64,000 nt of DNA, taken from assembly GCF_000150955.2 (NCBI RefSeq), contig NC_011678.1, positions 825,518-889,517 on the forward strand, in the 5' to 3' direction. Shown in pieces: positions 21,920-31,487 of this stretch. Under the pieces are notes generated by a model that worked only from the letters and a program-made list of their open reading frames with translations, was not told where the DNA came from and searched no databases. The translations under genes and the position numbers were made by a program. This stretch comes from Phaeodactylum tricornutum CCAP 1055/1 (Eukaryota > Bacillariophyta > Bacillariophyceae > Surirellales > Neidiaceae). Each line of letters opens with the position of its first letter. Within the stretch, counting starts at the first letter, position 1.

Positions 21920-22104
21920 GGAAAGACAGGGACTACTGGCTATTTTTTCGTCTCCCAAGTCACGGTCGTTTCAAAATCTAATTGTAAATCCTTCACTAAA
22001 TCCTTCACTAATTAGTGAAGGATTCAGAAACCTTCACTAACAGTAAATTAGTGAAGGATTTGGAAACCTTCACTAATTTAGGGAAGGATTTAGAAACCTT
22101 TACT
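21920..22104 (-). repeat. Right arm of the fold-back element with nested palindromes
   Basis: This is the reverse complement of the left arm: inner unique block first, then the AGTGAAGG/CCTTCACT palindromic units running to about 22104. It differs from the left arm by scattered substitutions and short indels, so the two arms have begun to diverge. Confidence 0.75.
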
Positions 22105-22496
22105 CGGAAAACCATAGTCAAAATTTCCATTTATCTATTTTTTTCAACGGCAGTTACGAAATCTTACTGTCTTCGTATACTGAAAACAAAATTAAATAAT
22201 AAATGTCTACGAGTAATCGTTAGTTTCTAGAGAACAAGCCGAAGTGAGGCACTCCCCAAAGAGTCATCGATTTTCGCTGTGAGAACGGACTGATTGGAAA
22301 ATTTTCGCGCAACGGTCCTAAGAAATAAATCACGACTCTCACTTTCAAATGTTTGAGAACACTTTTATGCCTGACTGATTATCCATTCGCAACGGAATCG
22401 CCAACATCTCGGGTCCACGCTCCTTCTCAACCAGACATTTTAATTGCCAGGAACATTTTCACCCGACAACTGCAAGTACGCACACAATTTTTCAGA
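22105..22496. other. Spacer before the fusion enzyme gene
   Basis: This 392-base stretch should hold the promoter of the sugar enzyme gene. The frame is open 48 codons upstream of the chosen ATG, but those residues do not resemble the SDR family. Nothing else is seen. Confidence 0.4.
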
Positions 22497-24581
22497 ATGA
22501 GCTCTCTCGATGCACAACGTGTGTTCATTACCGGCGGAAGCGGACTGGTGGGGGGACGATGTGCCGCTGCCTTTAGGACTGCCAAGTGCAATGTCATTGC
22601 AACACACAAAACTTTTCAAACCGAGAAGACTGTGTATTTCAATTGTTCTGATCTCAAGGATGAAAACAACTTCGCAGTCCAAGATTTCGCACCCCACGTC
22701 ATCGTGCACTGTGCAGCTTTGACCAACGTGGATCAGTGCGAGACTGATCCGATTTCATCCCACCTAAACAATGTGATTGCGACAAAGAACATTGTCTCTC
22801 TTGCCAAGAAATGCTGTGCCAAGATTGTTTTCTGTTCTACGGATTACGTTTTCAACGGCAAGAATGGACCCTACAACGAGAGCGATGAGCCTGATCCACT
22901 CTCAGAATACGGTAAACACAAGCTTGAGGCTGAGCAAGCGATTCTATCGGAAAAAGGACTTGAGGCCGTGGTGCTACGCATCACAAATGTGTACGGAATT
23001 GAGGATCGTGGCAAAAATATTGTCGCTCGAGTATTGGCAGATTCACAGAAAAGTGTTGAGGGAGCTCCTGTACTGATGAAATTGCCAAAGGATCAGTTTG
23101 CCACTCCAATTAACGCTGATGATGTGGCGACCATCATTGTGAAACTAATCAGCGATGGCAAAACTGGAGTCTATCACCTCTCGGGTGATGAATACGTGAG
23201 TCGTGTTCAGTTGGCCTCCAGAGTTGTAGGAATGGTACAAGGTCACAAAGTGACTATTGAGCCGGTTTCTACTTTCCAAATCGGGCAGAAGGCACCACGC
23301 CCACTCAAAGCAGGACTACTTTCGCAAAAGATACAAGATGAGTACCCATGTTTCAGTGCGAGAACCATATCTGAGTTTGTTGCTGAGCAACTCACCGTAG
23401 CTAGGCCACTTCCCGGTATATACTCCCAGTATGATAAACCAGGGAAACATTGGTACGCCCCCAACAAGTTTGAGGCATATGGTGAGGAAGAGATAGCAGC
23501 TGTCATTGAGGCTCTTCGGGATGGATTTCTCGCCCCTGGACCTAAAACAGAGGACTTTGAGCACCAGGTTTCGTCGCTCTTTGGCAAGCAACATGGGTTA
23601 ATGGTGAACTCGGGTTCATCGGCAAATTTGCTTGCGTTAAATGCTTTTGGGTTCAAGCCAGGAGATGAAGTTGTCACGGCCGCCTGTACCTTTGCAACTG
23701 TTATTGCACCACTCCTACAACTCGGAGTTAAGCCTGTCTTTGTTGATGTTGATCCTTCTGCCTATGTTCCCACAGTCGACGCAATCATGGAAGCCGTCAC
23801 ATCCAAGACGGTAATGATTTGGCTGGCAAACCTAGTTGGTGCAAAGCCTGACTGGGAAGAGCTACGCTGCCGCACCAACTTGCCTCTGTGGGAAGATTCC
23901 TGTGACACGATATCTGTTACTACGGTAACTGACGTTTCAATGACCAGTTTCTATGCTAGCCATATGATTACTGCAGGCGGAGGCGGAGGCATGATAATGG
24001 GTAACAACCGCGAATTTATCGAAAAGTGCCGCATGTTCCGTGATTGGGGACGAGTTGGCAACAACTCGGAGGCTCTAGAAGATCGCTTCACTTCAAGTAT
24101 TGATGGAATCCCATATGATGGAAAGTTTTTGTACGGAGTAGTTGGATACAACATGAAGTCAACCGAGATGAATGCCGCCTTTGGACTTGCTCAGCTGAAG
24201 AAGTTGCCGTCCTTCCGTGCCATCCGTCGGGCCAACTTCGACCGCTTTATGTTAAAGTTGAAAGCTTCAAAAACATTTGTTCTCCCCAAAGAGAAAAAGG
24301 CATTTGATTGGCTGGCTTTCCCTCTTTTACACTCCAAACGGGGTGAGGTTTTGCAGTTTCTGGAGGGCAATGATATTCAGACTCGCGTATTGTTTGCCGG
24401 AAATATCACTCGGCACCCAGCGTATCGTCATCTCTTTGTCTCGGAGAGTGCATTTCCCAATTCTGATCGTATCATGGCAGAGGGTTTTTTGCTTGGTTGT
24501 CACCATGGAACCACCTTTGAGCAGATCGATCGTGCCTGCGAGCTCCTCTTGCAGTTTGAGAAGAATCTGGAAGTTATCTAG
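22497..24581 (+). CDS. Fusion: NAD(P)-sugar reductase/epimerase + RfbH/ColD-type 3-dehydratase
   Basis: The protein is 694 residues in one exon. Residues 1-300 are an extended short-chain dehydrogenase of the RmlD type: GGSGLVGG nucleotide motif (G13-G19), HCAALTNVDQCE, and catalytic Y138 with K142 (YGKHK). Residues about 318-694 are a DegT/DnrJ-fold enzyme closest to RfbH: NSGSSANLLALN, WEDSCDTI, FRDWGR, GYNMKSTEMNAAFGLAQL, TRVLFAGN and SDRIM. The usual PLP-binding lysine is replaced by His489 (SFYASH), as in ColD and RfbH/E1, which remove the C3 hydroxyl of 4-keto-6-deoxy sugars. The cysteine cluster that follows FRDWGRD in RfbH is absent, which favours a ColD-like, iron-sulfur-free mechanism. 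Together the halves could make and reduce a 3,6-dideoxyhexose. Such enzymes are bacterial, so gene transfer is likely. The ATG at 22497 begins the SDR fold. Confidence 0.85.
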   Translation: MSSLDAQRVFITGGSGLVGGRCAAAFRTAKCNVIATHKTFQTEKTVYFNCSDLKDENNFAVQDFAPHVIVHCAALTNVDQCETDPISSHLNNVIATKNIVSLAKKCCAKIVFCSTDYVFNGKNGPYNESDEPDPLSEYGKHKLEAEQAILSEKGLEAVVLRITNVYGIEDRGKNIVARVLADSQKSVEGAPVLMKLPKDQFATPINADDVATIIVKLISDGKTGVYHLSGDEYVSRVQLASRVVGMVQGHKVTIEPVSTFQIGQKAPRPLKAGLLSQKIQDEYPCFSARTISEFVAEQLTVARPLPGIYSQYDKPGKHWYAPNKFEAYGEEEIAAVIEALRDGFLAPGPKTEDFEHQVSSLFGKQHGLMVNSGSSANLLALNAFGFKPGDEVVTAACTFATVIAPLLQLGVKPVFVDVDPSAYVPTVDAIMEAVTSKTVMIWLANLVGAKPDWEELRCRTNLPLWEDSCDTISVTTVTDVSMTSFYASHMITAGGGGGMIMGNNREFIEKCRMFRDWGRVGNNSEALEDRFTSSIDGIPYDGKFLYGVVGYNMKSTEMNAAFGLAQLKKLPSFRAIRRANFDRFMLKLKASKTFVLPKEKKAFDWLAFPLLHSKRGEVLQFLEGNDIQTRVLFAGNITRHPAYRHLFVSESAFPNSDRIMAEGFLLGCHHGTTFEQIDRACELLLQFEKNLEVI

Positions 24582-24873
24582 TGCTAATCTCCTTAAACCA
24601 AAGAATCATTCATGTCAATATACTATTTGCTGCAGATAAGTATTGTAACTGAGCATTGCGCGGACAAGAAAAACAGACAATCCGCATCTCGTTCGTCGAC
24701 ATGGTAAAACAGAGGTTCGTTTACAGGTAGACAGATACCGGCCAAGGAGTGTAAAGTCCCAGCTTTTACCGGTACGAAACATTGGTCATCTACTTGGACG
24801 CACGGCGAGACAATAAAGGGGAATAATTGGTAACGCTGCCTACTTCTAAGTTGCCGTCCCATTGGAATATTCG

Positions 24874-26316
24874 TTAATCTTCCTTTTTCTCGTCGTACCG
24901 GACAGTCGGCCTCCGTTGGTCGTTGTCCGCGCTACTCGACTTGGCAGGGTTCTCTCTACCGGCCCCGACCGAAAAAGCTGGCGCCGCACTCTTCTGCTGT
25001 TCTTCTCCCGACTTGTGTTCGGACAAGTCGTGGCATTCGTTCTTGCGTAAAAATGTGCCAAAAATTTGCAGAAACATTCCGAACCAAGTAATGTGTAGCC
25101 CGATCAATAAGCCGACCAGGATCAGAAAGATGTCGCGATAGTAGAGGAACAAGAGTACCGGTATACCTTGCGTGACGTACTGCGATTGCGTCCACATGGC
25201 GGCGTAGATGACAAAGGGCAAAATGCACAATCGCGTGGCCAACCAAACCAGCACCATGGCGACAAAACAGGTGAGCGTGGTCCACTTTTTCTTCAAAAAG
25301 TTGGCGAGTTTGGAGAGATCCACGGGCACGTCGGAAAGGTCGTGGACCATGAAGATCATACTGCCCGCGCGGGTCAATCGACACATACTGGAACCGATCA
25401 CGAGTAAATTGGTAATGACGTGATGGATGAACATTTCGCGAAAATCACCACGAACCGACGGACTCCAGGCCACAACGACGGGCGACTGCCACCGCCCGTT
25501 CCCGTCCGAGTGGCGAGAATAGACGTGACGAAGACGCACGGTGAATGATATTTCTAGGAGTGTGACGAGGGCATCGATATTGTAGGCTGCCTGGAGTAGA
25601 TAATACCAGGTCATGCCCGGGTCCACGGGTTGGTGGGGGAATCCGAGAAAGAGGGTCAAAGTAGCCTTCTTGGTGGCGGCGTAACCGTCGAATATCTGCC
25701 ACCAGGGCTTGTCGTGAAAGTACCAGACGCCGTATACCGAAATGACGCTGTGGTAGAGCAATCGAAAGACGTACTCGCCGAACTTGTGGATACGTTCCTG
25801 ATTGTGTTGCAACCATGCTTCGCCGTGTGTTTGTCGGCCAGCCTTGACCCCCAGTTGTCGAAAGCGGGGCATGAGTACGGATTTGATCATGCGGAGTAGG
25901 AGTACCAGTGCGAACAATACGAGCCAGGCTTCGGGTGTGGCGAGATTGGCGAGTGCCGTGGAGGTTGTCCGAAAGGCGTAGGTGTAGAGCAGGTGTACGG
26001 TGCGGATGATCTGATGTTGCTGGTGGTGGGGTTGCGTTGGTGCGGTTGTGGTTGGTGTCGTTGCGAGAAAGTCTCGATAACTCAACATGGGTGGCAAATG
26101 GTGGTAAATGTAGGGTACTTGGTAGGACAACCACGAAGGTAGAGGTGGAACGGCATCGGCGGGCACGGCCACGTTGAGAGTGTCACGCCAGTCGAGACAG
26201 CCGAGAGGCCAACAAAAGAGATCCACGGCTCCCGTCAACCACAGTACCGGAGAGGGAGGATAGTCTCGGAAACTCCCGGGTGCAATACTCCAATCGGATG
26301 TTGTTATTGTCGTCAT
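24874..26316 (-). CDS. Ceramide synthase (Lag1/TLC domain)
   Basis: The protein is 480 residues, one exon, with about seven hydrophobic segments. Ceramide synthases join an acyl-CoA to a sphingoid base in the ER membrane. The Lag1 motif is clear: REMFIHHVITNLLV, then TRAGSMIFMVHDLSDVP and VDLSKL, with the paired histidines and the HD pair needed for catalysis. Upstream, ERIHKFGEYVFRLLYH and WYYLLQAAYNIDALVTLLE match the start of the TLC domain. The N-terminal ~130 residues are variable and contain a His/Gln/Thr-rich patch. The C-terminus is polar and ends KKED, a dilysine-like ER retrieval signal. The start gives the whole N-terminal membrane segment; a CA microsatellite and TGACTGTGA lie upstream. 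Confidence 0.93.
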   Translation of the reverse strand: MTTITTSDWSIAPGSFRDYPPSPVLWLTGAVDLFCWPLGCLDWRDTLNVAVPADAVPPLPSWLSYQVPYIYHHLPPMLSYRDFLATTPTTTAPTQPHHQQHQIIRTVHLLYTYAFRTTSTALANLATPEAWLVLFALVLLLRMIKSVLMPRFRQLGVKAGRQTHGEAWLQHNQERIHKFGEYVFRLLYHSVISVYGVWYFHDKPWWQIFDGYAATKKATLTLFLGFPHQPVDPGMTWYYLLQAAYNIDALVTLLEISFTVRLRHVYSRHSDGNGRWQSPVVVAWSPSVRGDFREMFIHHVITNLLVIGSSMCRLTRAGSMIFMVHDLSDVPVDLSKLANFLKKKWTTLTCFVAMVLVWLATRLCILPFVIYAAMWTQSQYVTQGIPVLLFLYYRDIFLILVGLLIGLHITWFGMFLQIFGTFLRKNECHDLSEHKSGEEQQKSAAPAFSVGAGRENPAKSSSADNDQRRPTVRYDEKKED

Positions 26317-26423
26317 GCCGATGGTGGTGTTGGAAGAATGGGGGAACGACTACGACTACTGCCAAAGTTCTCTCTCGATCGAGTGACTACCAAGTACAAG
26401 TCCAAATGGGTTCGGGTGTTTGT

Positions 26424-26432
26424 TCACAGTCA
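26424..26432 (-). promoter_or_regulatory. TGACTGTGA motif 108 nt before the ceramide synthase start
   Basis: Coding-strand TGACTGTGA upstream of the leftward ceramide synthase gene. Role inferred from recurrence. Confidence 0.35.
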
Positions 26433-26471
26433 ATCACTTACTGTACATTCCCCCCTTCCGACCAAGAATGG

Positions 26472-26500
<29 letters not shown>
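26472..26500. repeat. (CA)n microsatellite
   Basis: About 14 uninterrupted CA units, located 155 nt upstream of the ceramide synthase start codon. Confidence 0.95.
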
Positions 26501-26502
<2 letters not shown>

Positions 26503-27176
26503 GAGACTCCGAATGTGTTGGTGCCGTCAACGTCGTGTATTATACACGCGTGAAGGTCGAGTTGAGTGATTTGCGTTTCTCGTCGTGCCGTGCGTGCTTG
26601 GTGCTTTTGCGTGGCCAATGAGGCCCCCTCATTTTAATGCATGGAAATGTACGATTCCACTTATGGCTCTAGAGGAACCCCAAACGAAACTACCGGTAGA
26701 ACGATCCCCCAACGGCGACACGCATGCGCGCCTGTCGTCTACCCCAACGAATGTCCCGAACAAGTTGGGACTGTTTTCTTAGGAACCAATATGTGAGGAA
26801 TGCGAAAGGGAAAACGATTCGTGAGCATGGAAAAAGACGACAATATCGGAGTAAACACTACATGTCGGAGCGACAATTAGTACAACTTTCCGGGTACTAC
26901 AGGGTTTCGGGTAAAAAGGGTTGGGTGGACAGGACAACCACTGCCAATTCACAGTCACTCACTGCCAGCGCCGACGGGGGAACACGAGTCGTGACTCGCG
27001 ACCAGTCGAAACTTTACATTACAGGTTACAAAACACACAACAGGTTAGCTCTAGTAGAGGGGACACTGGCTCCGTTCATTGTCTCCCTGTTCCGCCTTGC
27101 TGGGATGGATGTGGTGGGGGGATTTTCCATTACTCCATTTTCCAAGCAGACAAACTGCGAATGAGAACGGATCGTC

Positions 27177-28493
27177 ATGGCGTCACGAATTTCTCCCAAA
27201 GTGCCGCGTGCGGCAACGCGAGTCCACCGAACCACGTCTACTAGTACGACTACTACTCACGGTAACAGAAACGGTAACAGTCAAACGACGACGTCAACCA
27301 CTACCAGTATTCCCGGCAGTACCACCACCACTAATGATTCCAAGCAAGAAGCTTTACTGCTAGAAGTTTCCGTACTCCAAGCCGTCCTGCGTCGCAATCG
27401 ACAGAGTCACCAACGGACCAAATACTATCAGCGCGTTGCCATGGCCTTGCGCGCGCTGCAACGATCATCTTTATCCCCCTCGTACACGGCACCCTCCGTA
27501 CTGGACTTGTACGACACGGGAACCCAGACCTTACAGGAACTAACGGAGTGGCACGCTACTGTCCTTCCCCAACGGCAACGACAAGCCGTCTTTTGGAAAA
27601 TCGCGGACGTTACCGATACGGCGATGCCGAATTCCCCGGACGCTGAGTGGCGACACCGCATTCGAGACTACGCCGACACCGTCCTCACGGCGCTCCCGGA
27701 TGTACTGGAACGCTGTGAGTATGCAGCCGTCGCCTTGTGGACCGAAGTGGCTCGAGGATTCTTTCTACCCGTCGTTACCGTCATGCTCGGTGCCCTGGCT
27801 CGGATACACGCTCTCCTCGAGCATACTGGACTACACGCTCTAGGGACCCTCCGAGACTTGCACACTCGGTACACCATTGCCTTTCCCCCCACTGCGACCG
27901 ATTCGTTCACCACTACTACTTCCTCCGCTACTCTTGAATGGGACGAAGTGCGATGGGAACAAGTACGGCAAACTTGTATGACTGCCATGCAGACTCGTCG
28001 CCAAGGAAGTCGCCTGTACGGGAATGGATCGTCAGTGGATTTGGTCCGGCAACGATTCGGAATCGCTGCTACCGGTACCATGCCTAAACCACCCGCACCA
28101 TCGGCGTCGCAGGTTGAATTCGGGATCGACCACGGAGACGGCGGCGATATTGACAAACACATCGACGAAGCGAATCTCGACCTCGGTGAACGCGTACGAG
28201 CCGACGAAGCGGCCTTGCTACAGGCCACACTCCCTCCAACCCAGCGCACAACCGACTCCTTCGTGGCAGAAAGTGGGAAGGACAGCATTACGAATACAAA
28301 TCACGATGCTGTAATGCCGATCCCAGCCGACATGGCTCGTGCGGAATTGGATACCAATATGGCCATGGTGGAATCACTAAAGAAGGAGAGAGCCCAAGTA
28401 GAGGAAAACAAGAAACGTAAATCCAAGGCACACCGCCAGAAGAAGAAAATCAAGAAACAAAAGGGAGACTTTTTCGACGAATTGTTTGGATGA
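27177..28493 (+). CDS. Nepro/RMP1-like protein, possible RNase MRP subunit
   Basis: The protein is 438 residues, one exon. Residues 1-55 are Thr/Ser-rich. A helical domain follows (about 60-215) with LLLEVSVLQAVLRRNRQSHQ, TKYYQRVAMALRALQR and ALWTEVARGFFLPVVTVMLGA then ALARIHALL. The pattern of a helix rich in QHR/YY followed later by a 'G.FF.P....LGALARI' helix recalls the Nepro family (NEPRO, yeast Rmp1), which bind RNase MRP RNA in the nucleolus. The C-terminus is a run of Lys/Arg (KKRKSKAHRQKKKIKKQK) ending FFDELFG; Rmp1/Nepro proteins end with a similar basic run plus DxxFG. The assignment rests on these patterns and is moderate. It is convergent with the hydroxylase gene. Confidence 0.55.
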   Translation: MASRISPKVPRAATRVHRTTSTSTTTTHGNRNGNSQTTTSTTTSIPGSTTTTNDSKQEALLLEVSVLQAVLRRNRQSHQRTKYYQRVAMALRALQRSSLSPSYTAPSVLDLYDTGTQTLQELTEWHATVLPQRQRQAVFWKIADVTDTAMPNSPDAEWRHRIRDYADTVLTALPDVLERCEYAAVALWTEVARGFFLPVVTVMLGALARIHALLEHTGLHALGTLRDLHTRYTIAFPPTATDSFTTTTSSATLEWDEVRWEQVRQTCMTAMQTRRQGSRLYGNGSSVDLVRQRFGIAATGTMPKPPAPSASQVEFGIDHGDGGDIDKHIDEANLDLGERVRADEAALLQATLPPTQRTTDSFVAESGKDSITNTNHDAVMPIPADMARAELDTNMAMVESLKKERAQVEENKKRKSKAHRQKKKIKKQKGDFFDELFG

Positions 28494-28668
28494 TGAATGT
28501 AGACTACTGTAAAATGTTACGTTCTCCCCCGGATCACTAAGTTCTATGCACTTTTTCCTCCCAACGAGCGCCTCGATACACATCACCCAGTACGCGCATA
28601 TCTATTCCCGAGTCAAGTTGCCCCCAATGTACCTCTCTCCGATGTCCGTCCGCCTTCCAAAGCTCGAA

Positions 28669-30270
28669 TCAGCTCCTCCTTTCTGGAATGTCACCTTTAC
28701 TTCGACTTACGGGACGATCAATATGAACCGTATGGTTTTGAGAGTTATAAAGGGCAAAAAAAGGACGTGGCAAATCTTCACAATACCGTCTCATTTTCTG
28801 CTTGGCATCCTGTAATGATTCTGCCAAAAAGTACACGGGTTGGTAGGACGTGATGGGGAACTCTTGACGCGAGGCGATCTCCGGATCCCAGGAAAGGATT
28901 TGAGGAGCCCGATCTCCTCCCGGATGTGAGGGACTGCAGGCGTATTCAAGCTCTCCGAACGAGGACAAAAGGCCGGCACCGTACGCTTTGGGCGAGCCAT
29001 TCTCCTCGCAGAGACCGAATTCAACGGAATGCCAATAACAATGGGCCAATTTCAGAATATCTTCGTCAGAGGCCCCTAGACTGGCAAGCCCGATCTCTTG
29101 CGAAAAATCTGCAAAATCTCTATCGGCAAACATGGGAGCGTGGCCCAGCAGTTCGTGGCAAATATCGGGTTCAGGAGTGTACAGTGGCTTGCTGTGGTGC
29201 CGAATGTACTGTGTGGAAAAAAAGACACGAAAGGCGAGGCCATTCAAAAAGTCACGCGAGGACAGGAGGCCGGCCACCGGTCGCATGCGAAAGTTTGTTT
29301 GCTGCATTAAATAGTCGCTAATGTCTTGCTGTTGCGGAATTGTTTCCCGGCCGTAGCCACAGTGCGTTTTCATGTGGTCCAATGCTGTGAGATATTCCTG
29401 ACAAGCGTGATATTCCCACAATGTTTCCATGCGGTCCCAAACGGTTGTCCAAACGGAGGTTTCTTCGGGAGAGTATTCAATTCGAGGAATAGGCTGGTCC
29501 CATCGATGATTTCTAGCGCTTTCCGTCAGTTTCTCACGACGAATTCGGTATTCCTGCGCAGACAGAATAACGTAATTCGTAAGTAGGGTACACGACAGGT
29601 TGTTCGATTGATATTGTTCTCGTCACGTCTACCTACGTACCAGATCGTGAAAGCCAGGGTGATCACTTTCTAAATCAGTCCCAGCTATAAGAGTACGATC
29701 TGCGATCAAGTCGAGTTCCGAGATATGACGAGGAAACCAATGCACTTGTTTCTCATCCAAAATAAGCAGCTTGTCTGTCATGGAGTGTAATGCATCGAGC
29801 AGCTTGGTGACGTTCGCATCGGACGGACTCCCTTCAAAATCGACAAAAAAGTCAAACCGTCGTTTGCTCAAGCGTCCCACATGAAGCGGACGAGATTCAA
29901 TGCGACAGACGTTCACGTCGTATTTCCAAAAATATTTGAGAACATCAGACAGGACACCGATTCGATCCTGAAGCTCCATGAGTAGAGATGTCCGCGGCGC
30001 TTCGCCGTACTTTGTGGCCTCCTTCATTCGGACCGAATCGGGTACTTCCGACGAAGACTCCTGGAGAACCGGAATCTTGCCATTGAATAATGTCCATTCC
30101 TGAGGCGGGCATTCGTGAGATACGTGATGTGTACTCATGCTCTCTTCATTCAGTCGACGGCCCTGTTCGGTAAACCAAGCTCTGCTGTTTACACGCGTCG
30201 TTGACGGACGACCGGAACATAGACGCAGAGAAAGGCGCGATAACATCCGAGAAGAAAACACCAGCGTCAT
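28669..30270 (-). CDS. Aromatic amino acid (phenylalanine) hydroxylase with ACT domain
   Basis: Exons are 29641-30270 and 28669-29553; the 87 nt intron (GTACGT, CTGCGCAG) joins in phase 0, giving 504 residues. The enzyme uses tetrahydropterin, O2 and Fe(II) to hydroxylate phenylalanine to tyrosine. An ACT domain at about 90-185 ([16 protein letters not shown]) matches the regulatory part of PAH. The catalytic domain starts at HPGFHDL-EYRIRRE, split exactly by the intron, and includes [27 protein letters not shown] and [10 protein letters not shown]. Fe ligands are His343, His348 and Glu388, with exactly the human spacing of 5 and 40. The frame is open to a Met at 30504. I prefer 30270 because [17 protein letters not shown], arginine-rich without acids, looks like a mitochondrial presequence. 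The human tetramerisation helix is lacking. Confidence 0.93.
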
Positions 30271-30714
30271 GACCCAAGCTTCTCTAAATCTCTTTCCTTT
30301 GTTGAAGCTACCGATAGCTTGGGAAGCTTGTGATCGAGAATGGTCAATCAGCAAGTCGTTGTTTCCAATGAGAGCAATTCGATTCGGAACGACACCGAAG
30401 AACGAACGGGAATGGCGATGATGTCCGCTACCCCATTTCCAGAACAAGGAATGTGACACGATCGTGTCGCGGCGAAGGTATCTTTTGGACCCTACCCCTA
30501 CCATTCAATCGCGGAAGTGAGCTACGTTGGAGACCGTGCCAGTTGTCGCTGTGTTACATTACAGTTCATACGAACATGGGTTAGTAGTCAGGATTAATTT
30601 TCTACCGTACTCCGGCTCTTGTTGACCTTTTCGCTTCCACGAATCTAGGTCTGGATCACCATGGTGCAATATACAATTGAAACGCAACCGGGAAAGGTTC
30701 GTACGCCTACTGCC
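30271..30714. other. Spacer and 5' region of the hydroxylase gene
   Basis: The 444 bases include 78 in-frame codons upstream of the chosen hydroxylase start, which may be 5' UTR or a longer N-terminus. Nothing else is recognised. Confidence 0.4.
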
Positions 30715-31487
30715 CTAAACGAATTGTGGCAACATGATAAAAGCTAGCACTGCCGAGCACATCATGACCGCTTCGGCCACACTTTCCGTACGGTGGCCGA
30801 GTATTGTTTCTTCGATGGCTAAATCAACCTCGGCTTTGTAAATTGCATTTTCCAAGGAAGCCGAGCCTTTCTTCTCAGGCACTGCTGCCGACTTGAGATG
30901 CTCATTGCCTTCCTTCAAATGCGGCAAAGAATCCATCGGTTCTTCAACATGAGGAAAGAGCGTTGACTCGGGCGTCTCCCGTTTCAGCAGCGCCAGTTGC
31001 AAGTCCAGTTCTTCCTCCAGCAAAAGATGCTCTAAAGTATCTTCGGAAGGCTTTCTCATTGTAAAACCTCCACCGATGAAGGTTTGCAAGCGTTCCCGAT
31101 GAAGATCTGTATTCGATGAAGTATGAAACGACGGCAGACAATCGTGAGAAGAAAAGATACTCAAAGGCCCTACAGAGTAGCAATATTGTCTAACCAATGC
31201 TGGACCGTTGTATTCCTCGGCGCTTCTACTATCCTGAACTTACTCTTCCGCAAAGCCTCCATTTCTTCGACAGAACATTCTCCAAAGTGGTCGGCGCATT
31301 GTTTGGCACGCTCCAAATTCACCGGTAAATATTCGTCGAGAGGATTGAAGGAAAGATCGTGATTGCTTGTGGATTCGCGCTGCACTATGAAGGGGTCACG
31401 CTCAGCGGGCGAGCCACCGTACTTGACGGAAAAGGCAGACGCGAATGAAATCAAGGCAAGGAGGAAAAGTAACGCAGGGGTTATCAT
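30715..31487 (-). CDS. Plastid-targeted unknown protein with C-terminal membrane helix, two exons
   Basis: Exons are 31244-31487 and 30715-31106; a 137 nt intron (GTAAGT donor, AATACAG acceptor) joins in phase 1, giving 211 residues. The N-terminus is a signal peptide (ALLFLLALISFASAF) ending in the ASAF cleavage motif with Phe at +1, so import into the four-membrane plastid is expected. The mature part is helical and charged: NPLDEYLPVNLERAKQCA, EECSVEEMEALRK-like, then RERLQTFIGGGFTMRKP and EHLLLEEELDLQLALL. One hydrophobic segment near the end (SVAEAVMMCSAVLAFIML) suggests a thylakoid or envelope anchor. I do not recognise the family. Without splicing the first frame would stop after 105 residues; the join makes one continuous protein, which supports the intron. 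Confidence 0.75.

Larger units (their letters stand above)
20872..22104. mobile_element. Fold-back (long inverted repeat) element, 1.23 kb
   Basis: Two arms of about 190 bases (20872-21062 and 21920-22104) are reverse complements of each other with few differences over most of their length. Both contain the block ACCGTGACTTGGGAGACGAA and the block AGTCCCTGTCTTTCC. The 857-base spacer has no transposase-like frame and holds a tandem repeat. This is the layout of a non-autonomous fold-back transposon or large MITE. Clear target-site duplications are not visible at the ends, so insertion by a transposase is inferred, and a local inverted duplication is the alternative. Confidence 0.6.
26317..27176. 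other. Divergent intergenic region
   Basis: This 860-base gap lies between ceramide synthase and the Nepro/RMP1-like gene. It holds two nonamers (26424-26432 and 26949-26957, both TCACAGTCA on plus) and a CA microsatellite. I see no convincing frame or RNA gene. Confidence 0.5.

Noticed and set aside
21491-21958. 155-codon minus-strand frame inside the fold-back element
   Set aside because: It runs across the non-coding tandem repeat and into the arm; no domain.
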